A stretch of 64,000 nucleotides of DNA from Pseudognaphalium luteoalbum. Taxonomy: Eukaryota; Streptophyta; Magnoliopsida; Asterales; Asteraceae. The stretch spans positions 2,609,796 through 2,673,795 of the forward strand of contig OY730193.1 in the NCBI GenBank assembly GCA_963422505.1. The letters are read 5' to 3'. The notes below the pieces were generated by a model. It did not search any database and was not told where the DNA came from. It saw nothing but the letters and a program-made list of their open reading frames with translations. Positions 34,886-47,639 of this stretch are shown here, piece after piece. The stretch's first letter is position 1; each line of letters begins with the position of its first letter. The translations under genes were made by a program, and so were the position numbers.

Positions 34886-35830
34886 CAAATGAAGTATATG
34901 CATATTTATTGATATATAGTATAAGTTGTAAGACAAAGACAATTATAGGATATTGAAGATCTTTTTAGTAAAATAATTCAAAAGTGCTTAATATGTTTAT
35001 TTTAAGTATGTTTATGTCTTTTGTTAAGGTGTTAATATTTCTATTATATGTATATTAAGATTAAGAGATATAAAGTAAGATATTAAAGAAAGTTATACAT
35101 GTTATGTTGTTAGATGATGTGTCTATATTATTAGATGATGTGTTCTCATGTAGTTAATTATTAATAAATATGTTGATATCTCTTTTTGATTTGTAAATAT
35201 CATTGTTATTAGTATAAGCATATTAATTATAATGATTAATATATATTATATATTATTAAAAGTTATAAATATAAAAAGTTAAGGACACATGGCATCTTGT
35301 TAGATGCTTATGTGTCCTCATAAGAAGCAATGTGTTGATTTTATTATATAAGTAAAGACAAATGAAGTATATGCATATTTATTGATATATAGTATAAGTT
35401 GTAAGACAAAGACAATTATAGGATATTGAAGATCTTTTAATTAAAATAATTCAAAAGTGCTTAATATGTTTATTTTAAGTATGTTTATATCTTTTTTTAA
35501 GGTGTTAATATTTCTATTGTATGTATATTAAGATTAAGAGATATAAAGTAAGATATTAAAGAAAGTTATACATGTTATGTTGTTAGATGATGTGTCTATA
35601 TTATTAGATGATGTATTCTCATGTAGTTAATTATTAATAAATATGTTGATATCTCTTTTTGATTTGTTAATATCATTGTTGATTAGTATAAGCATATTAA
35701 TTATAATGATTAACATATACTATATATTATTAAAAGTTATAAATATAAGAAGTTAAGGATATATGGCATCTTGTTAGATGCTTATGTGTTCTCATAAGAA
35801 GCAATGTGTTGCTTTTATTATATAAGTAAA
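34886..35830. repeat. Tandem duplication of a 473-bp AT-rich unit
   Basis: Two head-to-tail copies, 34886-35358 and 35359-about 35830, with only scattered differences. Each begins CAAATGAAGTATATGC and ends near TTATTATATAAGTAAAGA. No coding content. High identity suggests a recent duplication. Confidence 0.85.
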
Positions 35831-35897
35831 GATAAAGATATGTAGTTGAACAAAATTTGTGATCAGGTGAGGATCATTGAAGGTATTAATATAGATG

Positions 35898-38800
35898 CTA
35901 CTCTACTGCTAAGGGCTTTACAGTCGTTCCTCTTTTTCGTCTTTTAGTCTTCTTTTTTAGCAGTCCTTTTGCTGCCAAACTCTTCCTCTTCTGTTCTTTT
36001 CTAGCCTTCTCCTTCTCTTCAAACCCATCATCTGACATTTTCATTTTGGCCTCACGTTTCGCCTCAAAAACCTGCATATATCCCGTCTTAGCACTTGTAT
36101 ATTTTTGTTGGAAAATGATTTTAGCATATAGCTAGCTATCTTAATGTACTGGAAAGAACACTTGAAACATTGGAAACTAAAAAATAAAACAAATAAATCC
36201 ATCTTTCGTATCTTACTTTTTTAATATCTTCAAGAACCTCATTCTCTTTACATTCAAACAACTCCATTTTTTTCCCAAGATCTTTTTCTATCTCATGAAT
36301 AAGTTCTATGTCACTCTGCCAGAAAATACACTTCAAATGTAAGGAAACATGAGCTGTGAAAGTTAGATATTAATCAGTTGTAATAAACCGTGATGAACTT
36401 GTTACCTGAGTGATTAAACTTATTGCTAGCCCTCCTCTGCCTGCTCTAGCTGTACGTCCAACACGATGCACATAGTCCGCTGGAATTCTGGAAACAGTTT
36501 ATAATTTTCACTTTTCATCATCTAAATTTGCAGCACCTATAGAGAGGTATTTTTGTTAAGTTTTTACCTAGGGATATCATAATTTATCACAAGATCAACT
36601 GTAGGAATATCCAGACCCCGACTAGCAACATCTGTAGCAAGTAACACAGGAACCTTCCCAGATTTGAATTTGTGAAGTGCTGATAACCTAGCAGATTGTG
36701 ATTTGTATGAATGCAATGCTGCTACTTCCTGCTCAAGTATTTCCATCATTGAACCCAAAAGATGACAATCCCTAATCATTATCAACTTATTGTAGTCAAC
36801 ATCTTGATACACATGTAATTCTTAACAACAATGAAATCAGTCAAGAAAATTACCTGCATCTAGCGACAAAAATTATGGCAGAACGAATTCCCATATCTTT
36901 CATTCGGTTTAGAATATAAACCAATTGTACATCCTTCACAGTTCTGGGAATATATACATACTGCTGTTTGAGAGTGTCAACTGTTTGCAACCCTTCGTAT
37001 GCCTCGTAAAAGTACGCTTTATTTGCAGAAACCTCAAGTAGCGACTGGAGATTACTAGTCATTGTCGCAGAAAATAACAAAGTCTGTCTGTTTTTTGGTA
37101 AGCAATTAAATATCACTCTCAAATCATCCTCAAAACCAACATCCAAAACTCTATCTGCTTCGTCCAACACTAAGAACTGAAAAATGAGAAACACATAAGC
37201 AACCTAAATACCTAATCAGTCAAATGCTAAAATTAAAAAGACACCCAAATATGAAAACAACTTTATAAGTCACCAATTTATCAACTTGGTTTCGTAACTT
37301 CGTTAATGCCTATTCCAGTCAAAAGCTTCTGACAAAATTCTTAAATAGAAAAAGATCATAAAACTACCCTTAACTATTGTTTTCGACTATCAAAAGTTCA
37401 AAACAGCTTTACAGGCCACCAATTATCCATTTGGATTTGTTTGCGGTCATTTTGGCAAAAATCTACTAACGAAAGTGTAAAATCACAAATATATCCAAAT
37501 GCTTTTGATTATCAAAACAGTTTTATACGCCACCATTATTAGTTTTGATTCGTTTATGCTCATTTCGGCCAAAACCTTAGCACAAAGCTGTAACTTCACA
37601 CACACACACACATACACAAAAGCCCCTAACTTTACCGCTCTCAATGGTGACAAAATTTCCTTAACCTAGACATATACTCTTTTAGCATATATTCTTTTAT
37701 GGACATTTTAATTATTTTACAATGTTCAGGCAAGTTTTTTTCACCTCATCATAAGCAAAACTAAGTTGAAACTTAATGTTCTTATGCATACCTTATCCCA
37801 CAACCATAAAATTCACGATGAAAATGTAACCACTTTCATAACTGTCCGCACATCTAACCCCTAAAGTTATGTGCACATAGCAACAAGAAACCTAAAGATA
37901 CATGATGGTTTATACATACATTATACCATACCTGTAAAAATGACAAAAGAGACCTAACTTTGAGGCTTTTGAGACATTTATTTAATAAGCAATTTTACAT
38001 TTTACAAATTTTTGGACAAGTTTTTTACAAATAAAGGGATAAATTTATCAACTTGGTTTCGTAACTTCGTTTATGCCCATTCAAGACAAAAGCTTCTAAC
38101 AAAATTTTAATAATGACAAAAGATAATAAAACTACCCTTAACTATTGTTTTCGACTATCAAAACAGCTTTATAGGCCACCATTTATCCATTTGGCTTTGT
38201 TTACGGTCATTTCAGCGAAAAACTACTAAGAAAACTGTACAATCACAAATATAGGACCAACTACTCAACTGGTGCTTTTGATTATCAAAACAGCTTTATA
38301 AGCCACCATTATAAGTTTTGCTTTGTTTATGCTCATTTCGGCCAGAACCTTAGCACAAAGCTGTAAATTGACGCACACAAAAAAAAGCCCCCAACTCAAT
38401 AGTGACAAAAACTCCTTAACCTAGACAGATACTCCTTTGGCTTATATTCTTTTATGGACATTTTTATCACTTTACAATGTACAGGCAAGTTTTTTCACCT
38501 CATCATAAACAAAACTAAGTCGATACTTGATGGTTCTTATGCATACATTATCCCACAACCACAAAAATAACGATGAAAATGTACCCACTTCATAACTGTC
38601 ATCTAACCCCTAAAGTCTAAAGTTATGTTCACCTAGCAACAAGAACCCTTAAGATACATGATGGTTTATACATACTTTATCCAATACCTGTAAAAATAAT
38701 GCAAGAGACCTAACTTTTAGGCTTTTGAGACAAATATTTTAATAATCAATTTTACAATTTTTTGGACAATTTTTTTACATATAAAGGGACAAATTGTATA

Positions 38801-39426
38801 TCTATGAATACCTTAGTATTAGAAAACACAGTGGGTATATCAGGATTCTGTTCAATTAAAACTTTAATCCTTCCCGGAGTGGCAATAACAACATGAGGTC
38901 GTTTCATCAAGGTCTGCGATTGCGTAATCATATCCATACCACCAACAATAACTGCACATTTCAAATTCAAACATGATCCAAGTGCTTTAAATTGTTCAGC
39001 CAATTGATACGCCAGCTCACGTGTTGGAGTCATTACAAGACAATAAACACCGTACGGATTCTCAGCTAATCGGTGTAGAATCGGTAATGCAAACGCTGCC
39101 GTTTTGCCGCTACCGGTTTGAGCAATCCCTAACACGTCATCACCGGCTAAAATGCGAGGGATGCAGTGTTGTTGTACAGGTGTAGGCTTTTTCATTCCAA
39201 GTTCCTTGCAGGTTTGAATCGTGAAATCGGAGAGACCTAGGGTTGAAAAAGTGTGATTCATTGTGTTAGGGTTAGGGTTCGATGGTGTGTGTTTTGTGAA
39301 CTGGTGGTTATCGGCGGCGGCAGTGGTAGGGTTTTCGAGAACGGCGGCGGCGGTCGTGGCGACGGCGTGTGGTGGTTTGCGGGAAAATAAGGGGAAATTT
39401 GCTTCGATTTCAAGTTGTTCCGCCAT
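35898..39426 (-). CDS. RH36: DEAD-box RNA helicase, Dbp8/DDX49 type (RH36)
   Basis: ATP-dependent RNA helicase of the nucleolar Dbp8/DDX49 group, which acts in 18S rRNA maturation (family knowledge). Six exons: 39426-38812, 37176-36854, 36771-36568, 36487-36406, 36315-36217, 36071-35898; all in phase, 498 aa (Arabidopsis RH36 is about 490). Motifs: Q motif region (FSTLGLSDFTIQTCKELGMK from residue 60), I AQTGSGKT 102-109, Ia PTRELA 134-139, TPGR 183-186, II DEAD 210-213, III SAT 241-243, V ATDVASRGLD 358-367, VI HRVGRTARAGRG 388-399. The C-terminus is Lys/Arg-rich (KKKTKRRKR), fitting a nucleolar protein. Intron 1 (1.6 kb) consists mainly of a tandem duplication. Site II-type TGGGCY motifs lie upstream. 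Confidence 0.93.
37280..38811. repeat. Tandem duplication (about 767 bp) filling RH36 intron 1
   Basis: Unit 1 about 37280-38046, unit 2 about 38047-38811. Both begin ATCAACTTGGTTTCGTAAC and end near ACATATAAAGGGA or ACAAATAAAGGGA. Within each unit a roughly 115-bp block is itself repeated (aaaacagcttta.aggccacca...). Copies differ at many positions, so this is older than the 34.9-kb duplication. Confidence 0.8.
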
Positions 39427-40272
39427 TTTTGTTGCAGAGCTAAAGATGAAAGTGGAAGGAAAAGGTTTGTGTGAAGATAGTTTGAAATAAGGGGTTTTTA
39501 ATTAGTGGGCTGGACCTTTCATTACTTCTAAAATGTGTATCACACTTTGGGCCAGACATCGCTTTTATTTTTGTAAATGGTTAAGGTGTTAAATAGTTTT
39601 CGTTCCCAGTTAACTCAGTCTCACGTCACTACTTTCTCAAAAAGAATCAATTAAGACCGAACACGGCATATGATAACATGAATGACTGAACACCTCCTCA
39701 TTTACCAATAATACATTTATTATATGCTAAAAAGAAAATGAAAAAAAAAATGCGCATCAAGAAAGACGGATCTAAGTCCCTTATGTGCCTATGATGTCTT
39801 CCTTGGATTATACGGAGTAGTTTTTACTGCAGATAAATAAATATAAATATTATTTTAAAGACTTTTCATATGTTAATTCAGAAATAGTTAAGTTGATGCA
39901 TACTTTTATTTTTATAGTAGATGATCACATACACTTCCTACTTTCAAACTTAGAATCTGCAAAAATACTTTCAAAATGGAGATCAAATAAGCATATCTGA
40001 TTCAAGTTTTTTGGCCATGCTTAGCACCGCCAAAAGTAAACGAGTATTTATTTACTATGACAACAATGGTTTCCTTTGGGAGAAGATATGAGAATTTACA
40101 TCAAAACAATCAACTATCCACCCAATGAGGGTGCTTTAACAACTATGCCATATGAATCTACTAATCTCTAACCAAATTCCTAACTAAACCTTATACAGTA
40201 GTAACTATATAACTAATCACAAATATTTTGGACTACTGATATTTTTATCACATATAACCAACATAAACTTGG
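39427..40272. promoter_or_regulatory. Region between RH36 and the metalloprotease-like gene, with site II motifs
   Basis: Upstream of RH36 (minus strand), TGGGCT (39505-39510) and TGGGCC (39549-39554) are site II (TGGGCY) words common in promoters of ribosome-related plant genes. The rest is AT-rich; 'atttacc(a/g)ataatac(a/g)tttattatat' near 39710 recurs at about 4706 in the E1-alpha intron, a short dispersed repeat. Confidence 0.45.
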
Positions 40273-42323
40273 TCATCTGTTGGTAACCATTGCTTCTTCA
40301 ATGCTTCTGATAATAACACTAAGACTGCCTCCACTTTCAAGAGCTTTAACAGCAGCTAAATGAGCTTGTTTATGCCATTTCAACAGATTATACGACTGCA
40401 AAACTGACCATCTTGCTTGATTCGACATCTATTTCAACACAAAACCACTATTGTTCAATGCTTGAACATCCTCATCATCATCTTGTAACAAAAAAGTAGA
40501 GACATAAACTTTGCAAAAATTGCAGATGGTTACCTGAGCAACAGAAAATGGTGGTTCCAAAAGCAAACAAATACTTCTAAATAAATTTTCATCGTTCTCT
40601 CCACCCTCAGCCTCTCCGTAAACAAGAGCTTCTGCTGCAATCCCACCAAAAAGCACCATGCAGTATCTGATACAAAATATACAAACGATTCCATCTACCA
40701 AAGTCAATGCCTAAAACTTGTTGTGATGAAAGAGTGACAACCGTTTATAGGCCTCATCTAATTTCAGGACTCTTTAAAAGATTCACTCTATATATTAGGA
40801 TATGTCAAAGTGTTGAGCATTAATTAATTATTAATAAGAAAATTACCTGTCAAAAGCAACACCGGAGAGTCGGCCTTCAGCAAGCTCATTTTGAAGATTC
40901 TCATCCCAAAACTGTGTTCCTGCCTGCCCAAATTGAAACCCTTACACCATTAGAGCTCCAATCATATATTTGCAAGTGAATGTATGCACAAGTAATTTCC
41001 AAGATCATAATTACCTGCCCTTGAATTCCCATCTGCATTGCAACAATAGGATCCAAAATAACTCCACGAATTGGGCATCCCATGAGATAAGCTGCAAATT
41101 GGAATATAAGTAACACAGTTCACTAAAGATCATAAACATAAGTTGCAAGTTCAAAGCAGCAATACTCACCGACAAGAAGATGTCCTGCTTCATGCACAAG
41201 AATGCGCCGTCTGTATGGAGGCCAATAACTTGTTATCTGAGCTAAACAAGAGCCACCGAGAAATATTGAGTCCGCCATAGCTAAACCCAATGTTACTGCT
41301 AGATGAGGTCTGAGATCAATTCCATGGTCCACCAGATACGATAATCCAGCAAAAAATGCAACTAGAGCGACACTCGAGCTGCCGGAAAGACCCCACTTCT
41401 TTGGTGAAAGTTTAGTAACTGTACCACGTAACAATAAAATGAAGAGATAATTAAACTCCGATAACCAAGCGCAACACTGATTATGCGATACAAAATTACC
41501 AGACAACCAGCCGTAATGAAAACGGGCTACAAGAATAGTGTTTGGATGCGCTTCTAATGTTCAACGTTGTAATAATCAGAATATTAGTTGTTTCAGTGTT
41601 TGGAAATTTGTGATTATGTAAGAACCTAATAGTGATATAATCAAATAATATTCATCAAAATAAACCCAAAACACAATGCCAAACTACAATTGAAGACTTT
41701 ACAACAGTTATTGCAGTTATAGAATAAACGAACAACCAAGCGTGCAATCATAACGCAAAAGGCGTACCTTCTAAACCAGTAGAAGTCTTTAAAACAGCTG
41801 GAGTAACATCTCTTGTTCCTTCCAAAACTGCAATTTGCAAACACAATGACAAAATTCAAATCTGTTCAACTAAACAGATGTAATATCATAAGAATCATTA
41901 GAAAGTTAGCTAGTTACCGATACTGCGGTACTTTCCGAAATGATATAAGAAACCTTTATCCTTTAAGAAGGAATAAGCAGCAGCAACAAGTCTCATGTCA
42001 TCAGCGTTTAAACACGTATCTAAAACTTCCCAATCTCTCTGCAAATCCAACATTCTCAACGGTTTACTAAGGGTTTGAGGATCGAGTGAGTAATCATGGT
42101 TAGGCGGTTGGAGTTCAATCTGTTGAAGGAGGCGAAGGGCTTTACCGAGATCTTTGTCTTTAACAGCTTGTTCGTATTCCCTCCATTCTGTCAGTGCCCT
42201 GGCTTTGATTCTCCGTGAATTCGGTCTGCGATTTTTTGGGGGAAATAAGAGAATTGTGGGCGGGAAGTTGTGCCGGCGAGATGGTAGGGATTGCGACGGC
42301 GGAGTACATCGGACAGAGATCAT
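40273..42323 (-). CDS. Chloroplast FtsH-related metalloprotease-like protein (HEAGH)
   Basis: Plant plastid protein of the VIRESCENT3/At5g27290 'stress regulated' type, related to the FtsH protease domain but lacking the AAA+ ATPase. Seven exons: 42323-41918, 41827-41768, 41418-41170, 41091-41015, 40923-40847, 40666-40534, 40428-40273; all in phase, 385 aa. The first 45 or so residues are Ser/Arg/Pro-rich with few acids, as in a transit peptide. After TEWREYEQAVKDKDLGKALR comes a hydrophobic segment (about 172-186 and 195-213) and then the zinc-site motif HEAGH at 231-235 (HExxH). Downstream GCPIRGVILDP and YCMVLFGGIAAEALVYGEAE resemble the peptidase M41 helix region. Proteolytic activity is inferred from family work and not shown here. 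Confidence 0.88.
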
Positions 42324-42738
42324 CGTTGGAGCTGTGTGGTCGTTAATTGAACAAAAAAGGAAACAATTTCAGGCCTTTTTTTTTTTTTTTTCTCATTTTG
42401 TAGAGATGGGTTTGTCAGTGGAAAGCCCATTGGGCTGCTGATGCTTGCTCACTAGTCACTATCTCCCTATCTGTCACCTCAAAATGTAGGTGTTTTTAAA
42501 TTGAAATGAATTTGAGATGATAATCTATTTTTGGTAAAGCTGAACATTCCTTGAGAAGTCCCACCGTTCCTTCAGTATGTCAAAGGAATGTTGAATTCCT
42601 TCAACCGATTGAATTTGGAGGAATTTAACAATTCCAATTCCTTCCATCTTTTGAACCAAACATGTCAAGAAATGGAATTGGGGGAATCCAAATTCCAATT
42701 CCATGCAATTCCTTCTAAATCCATGAACAAACATGACC
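42324..42738. promoter_or_regulatory. Promoter region with paired site II motifs
   Basis: About 100 bp upstream of the metalloprotease-like start, the palindromic AGCCCATTGGGCT (42424-42436) places two TGGGCY words back to back. A T-run at about 42376-42391 lies in the likely 5' UTR. Further right, 'ggaattgg' and 'ttccaattcc' words suggest MITE debris without defined ends. Confidence 0.45.
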
Positions 42739-42741
42739 TTA

Positions 42742-43065
42742 GAGCATACGGTGTGGGGAGGGATTCGTCGGCGTTTTTCGCCAAAAACGCCGTCGAACGG
42801 CGTTTTTCCACCCCGCCACGGCGTTTTTCACGACGTTTTCGTCCGGCGTTGGAATTCACACGGTGTCTCACACGACGTTTAACCATTTTTTATTAATTTT
42901 TTTTTCTTTTCCCCATTTTACATTAAACAAACAAATAAAACAAATAATAAAATATTTCAGAACACTGTTCATAACACTGTCCACAACACTATTACCACAC
43001 CACAGAATTTTAACTCACAAAACACTAAAAACACTGTGAACACAGTGTTACCACACCCAGTGCTC
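42742..43065. mobile_element. Tourist-type MITE with CGTTTTT repeats
   Basis: 324 bp flanked by TTA on both sides (42739-42741, 43066-43068). Left end GAGCATACGGTGTGGGG; right end reversed GAGCACTGGGTGTGGTA. The left half has repeated GGCGTTTTT/AAAACGCC words (42770-42850), which can pair with one another. The right half is A-rich with 'aacactgt' repeats. Confidence 0.75.
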
Positions 43066-43277
43066 TTAGGGTTCTTTTTATCAATTTCCTTTATAACTAG
43101 TCTATATATGTATAAAATATGTAAATACTAGATTCTAACTAATTAATTAGTATACTAAATAGTAAACACAAATGTTAACATTTAAGAAATTTTTTACCAT
43201 ACAATACACACTATCATATGTTAGGGGTCAACTATTAGCAAAACTATTTTATGAAGTGTTAATTGATGATTATGTTG

Positions 43278-45216
43278 TGTAACATCCAATTTACGGGTCC
43301 AGTATTTTATTATTATTTCCTGACTTGAAATGGTTAATTGAAATGTTAGGAAATATTGTAAATTGGTAATTGAAAATAAATAGGTAAAAGAGTCAAATAA
43401 TTTATTGTGGTTAATAAATTATTAACTGTTTTAATCTAATTCAGTTGACAGTAAAATAAAATAATATTTCCCCGCAAATGGTTTTTAAGTTCCAGACAAT
43501 GATAAGTACGGGGAATAAATTAAACACTTATAGGATAAGTGTTATATGATTGAGTCGGTTTATATTTACATACACACATACATACGTACGCATACATACA
43601 TGGAACCCTAGATCAATTTATCTTTATCACTTCTTAAACTTAAATTGGAGCTCTGGAAATCGAATTCAAGCTTGAAGATCATGGATTATCATCTCTTAAT
43701 CCTTCTATCCTGTAAGTTTCAATTTTATGAAATATGAACCCTAGATTTTTGGGGGTTTTAGTGTTCTTGGTTAAAATCCGAAATTAGGGTTTCAAAAGTG
43801 TGAATTGATGTTAGTTAAGCTTCAATAACATGTATTAATCATTCCATCATCATTATAAACATGTTGTAATTGTTAATTCTTGAATTTAATGTAAACCCTA
43901 GAAATTGGGTTTTTGTGTATTATATAAAATTAGTATGATTGATGTGAAATTGAAGCTTGAAATGATGATATAGTTGTTAGTTGATACTTGAATTGTGATT
44001 ATAAGCTAAGCCCTAACTTGAATTGATGAAATTTATTAAATTGTAAACTAGTTATTCAATTGAGTTTGATGAGCTAGTATTTGATGATTAAAGATGATTG
44101 TGTAAGCTTAATTGCTAAGTATTCGTTAGACCTAATATTGAGCTTTTGATGAATTGTTAATATTGGAGGTTAATAATTGTGTTAAAGGTCTAATTATGTT
44201 AGTCTAATATGACTAAAGTAATGTGATCATAATAATCATAAACTTGATAAGTAAGTTTGAATTGTGTTGGTAATATGGTTATTTATAATATTGGAATGAT
44301 GTTGTATAGATTTTGAGATAAGTAACTAACTTGTGTAATTCCATTGTATTCTCAGATTTCGAGAAGACTCAGTGACATTAGACTACTGAGTGGACAACTG
44401 AGGTATTCGGTGAGTGGATCTTTAATCCTCAGTGTGGTTTAGTTGTAACAGGTTTGGTTACAACAAGTAACTTATTATTACTGTTCTAGTTTATCATGAT
44501 GATTATGGTTGTTAGTAATAATAATGTTGATAGACTGTTTAGTCTGATATGTTGACCTAATTGAATATGTGGATATGTGATCACGTGACATATTTGGCCT
44601 TCGGGCATCAGTTGTTAATGAGGTCAACGAGTTGATGAACTGTTGGTTGGGCTAATTATTATCCAAAATTTAACACATCTCCTGTGTTGGTGGATGATAA
44701 TAATTAGCTATCGGTCTCGTCCGTATGGCCATACGGATATGGTTGGGTAAGCGTTCTTTGAGAGCCACCGCGGCAGAAGGGTTTCTCAAGAACCACCGAT
44801 CCTCATTGTTGAGATGTGATGTTGTTGAATTGTTGCATTGTTGACAAGCTGTATTGTGTACTGAAATGTTTAAGATTAGTTGTTGTACACAAAGTTGTTA
44901 TGCTAAGTTAGACTGTTGATTAACTATCTACTCACTTAGCGTTATGCTAAACCCCCACATTAACACTTCTTGCAGGTTATAGATTTTATCGGGTGGGCAA
45001 GAAGTTGGACTGAAAGGAATGTTTGACATCTGGGCGTTACTCTGATATTTGATTATACAAATTAATGTTATTTTGTTGTTTTTAAATAACATCCATGTTG
45101 ATAAACTATGATTTAAATTAAGTTGAATTTGTAATGTAAAATTGGTATTGTTGAAAATTGGACTAACGCTTCCGAATTTATTATATTTAAAATGATGCAA
45201 ATTGAGGGGTGTTACA
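43278..45216 (+). mobile_element. Solo LTR of a Gypsy-type retrotransposon (1.9 kb)
   Basis: Starts TGTAACATCC and ends GGGGTGTTACA, with a perfect 5-bp target duplication TGTTG (43273-43277 and 45217-45221). Its 3' part (actcacttagcgttatgctaa...cttgcaggt, then gcttccg) matches the reversed solo LTR at 16288-19026, so both come from the same Gypsy lineage. It has no coding region. Confidence 0.85.
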
Positions 45217-45302
45217 TGTTGATAATAATTTCACCCCATAACATAACAATGAACAATAAAATATTGAATTATCTAAAATCTTGGCTCCAAGTTTCGAATT
45301 TG

Positions 45303-46256
45303 GGGTTAATAATGGTTTAATACCCAAACTTTCAACTTTTTTTCGTTTTAACACCTCAACTTTTTTTTAACATTTTAACACTCCAACTTATAGTTTCACC
45401 AAAACTTAATACCCAAACTTTCAACTTTTTTTCGTTTTAACACCTTAACTTCTTTTTGAACGTTTTAACACTCCAACTTATAGTTTGACCACAATTTAAT
45501 CCCTTTGGTTTATTTGTCCGTTTAAAATTACACTTCTGGATTTTTTTGATACGTACATATATATATGATTTAAATGCTTATAAATTAATTGTAACGTGTC
45601 ATCACAATTAATTTTATAATGTTTTATTTTGATAGCGATATATTTTTATAATGTTTTCGTGTATAATATATTAGTTATATGAAAAGCTATTTATAATGAA
45701 TGCATGTTGCTAAAAAATGATAAATGGGTAGTAAACGATAAATGTGTATTTTTAGTCAATTATTTCAACATTACCTATTCAGCAGGTTAACAGTTATAAA
45801 TACCCTGATTAAAATCTGACCAGGTAATAAGTTAATATTATAACAATAATAAACTATAATTAAGAGGTTAATAATAATCGAGATCACGAGGTTAGCTAAT
45901 CTTAGTATTCTTTGAAGGATTAATAGAATACATATTAAATAGACAACACATAAGAAGAATTTTTAGTGTATTCTTATCGAATCTTGATTATTTCAAACTT
46001 AAGAGTTAACAAAAAAAACTTATAAGTGTAATTTTAAATGGACAAACAAACTAAAGGGATTAAATTATGGTCAAACTATAAGTTGGAGTGTTAAAACGTA
46101 AAAAAAGAAGTTGAGGTGTTAAAACGAAAAAAAATTGAAAGTTTACGTATTAAGTTTTGGTCAAACTATAAGTTGGAGTGTTAAAACGTTAAAAAAAAGT
46201 TGAGGTGTTAAAACGAAAAAAATTTGAAAGTTTGAGTATTAAACCATTATTAACCC
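45303..46256. mobile_element. Foldback Mutator-like element (954 bp)
   Basis: Perfect 9-bp target duplication TCGAATTTG (45294-45302 and 46257-46265), the Mutator hallmark. Ends GGGTTAATAATGGTTTAATA and its complement. Each inverted arm is about 240 bp and itself contains two tandem copies of an 88-bp unit (taatacccaaactttcaac ... tatagtttcacc). The centre is AT-rich and non-coding. Confidence 0.85.
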
Positions 46257-46511
46257 TCGAATTTGTTATCATTATGTCTAAGTTCGATGATATTTTCATA
46301 TTGAATAAATAAAAATGGACAATTACATATATCCCCTTCAAAAACCATGTAAATTACATATTTTTAAATATGCATAAAAATAATTGTACATTATGCATTG
46401 AAAACTTGTATTTTAGGAATATATGTAATTTATATGGTTTTTGAGGGAAAAATATGTAATTCTCCCTAATAAAATTAGTGACAATGATAATGGTGAACTT
46501 AAGTTTACTTA

Positions 46512-46804
46512 GGTCACTCTCATCAACTTCGTTGGTTGATCGTTGGTGGAGCCGACGTCAATAGTACAGCCCGTCGGTTTAGTTCTGTCGGTTCAAGTCA
46601 TTGTTCAACCCGTCAGATTTTCGATGCTCCGTCCCTTTTTTTATTATATTCTTTTTATGCGTATATAACTAAGGGTAAATTGATAAATGTGGAACTCAAG
46701 AATGAAAGTGACGGTGTCACAGATGACAAAGGTTTGTCAGTTTTGAAAAAAGCTAATGTGATGCTGTTCGGTCGGTTTTAGTAAGTTTCAATCACGGTGA
46801 CGTG
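46512..46804. mobile_element. Tourist-type MITE, second copy of the 292-bp family
   Basis: 293 bp, with TTA before the left end (46509-46511) and after the right end (46805-46807). It shares the interior 'aagggtaaattgataaatg...gtgacgg...gtcagtttt' with 15650-15750 and its left end (GGTCACTCTCATC) with the copy at 11391. The right terminus is more diverged. Confidence 0.6.
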
Positions 46805-47036
46805 TTAGTTTTTTTTTTTATAATAATAATATAGAATACCAAAGGGATATATTAGAAAGAATATTCCTATTGTTAGCTTGAATATCAAGCGCATGCATCG
46901 ACTATATGCTTTTGTGGGGTCAAAAGAGCTCCATTAAAGTTCAGTTCCCTGAATTAAAAAAAAAAAATCTCACTTATATTTAATGATATAATAATCTAGT
47001 ACTTTATAGTATATATTTTTATAAACTCTATGTTAA

Positions 47037-47639
47037 GGTCATCTATAATGTATATGAGTTTGTACCAAATTTGGTGTTTTGGTGTAAAAACTCATCTCCA
47101 ACCAAGTCACCAAATTTGGTGAAAAATTTAGTGTACACCAAATTTTGGAAGATTTTGTACCAAATTTGGTGCAACACTAAACTTTGCACTAAATTTATAA
47201 TTTTTGATTTTAAACCCTATATTTGAATTATTGTTATTATATAAGTACAAAACTTGAAAAAACTTATTTATTTGTATGATTTTTTTAAGTACTATAAACT
47301 TTAGATTATATAATATGATTATTAAAACAATCAAATATAATTTTCAAATAAATTATGTTAATTTAAACATTGATTCGTGCAAAGAACTTATTTAATTGAA
47401 GCTTTGTGAAAGTAAATAAATAAACTTAACATTTAAGTTAATAGTTTGGAAGGTTAATTGATCATTAAAATAATAAATTCAAGTAAAATATAATGTAAAA
47501 GTAGTTTAAGGGGCAATGTGTAAATGCTTAAAGTAGTTTTAGTGCAGAAATTTAATGCATACGTTAGAGATGAAACACATTTGATGTAAGTATATTTCTG
47601 AAAGAGTCATTTATTACATTAAATACGTTGAAGATGACG
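47037..47639. mobile_element. Probable Tourist-type MITE (603 bp)
   Basis: TAA flanks both ends (47034-47036, 47640-47642). Left end GGTCATCTATAATGTAT; right end reversed CGTCATCTTCAACGTAT. The interior repeats 'caccaaatttggtg' palindromes at the left (47060-47175), then AT-rich DNA. It ends about 330 bp upstream of the phosphoglycerate kinase start. Confidence 0.55.

Noticed and set aside
34886..35830. CRISPR-like or LTR interpretation of the 473-bp repeats
   Set aside because: There are only two adjacent units with no spacer, no TG/CA ends and no target duplication; this is a plain tandem duplication in a eukaryotic genome.
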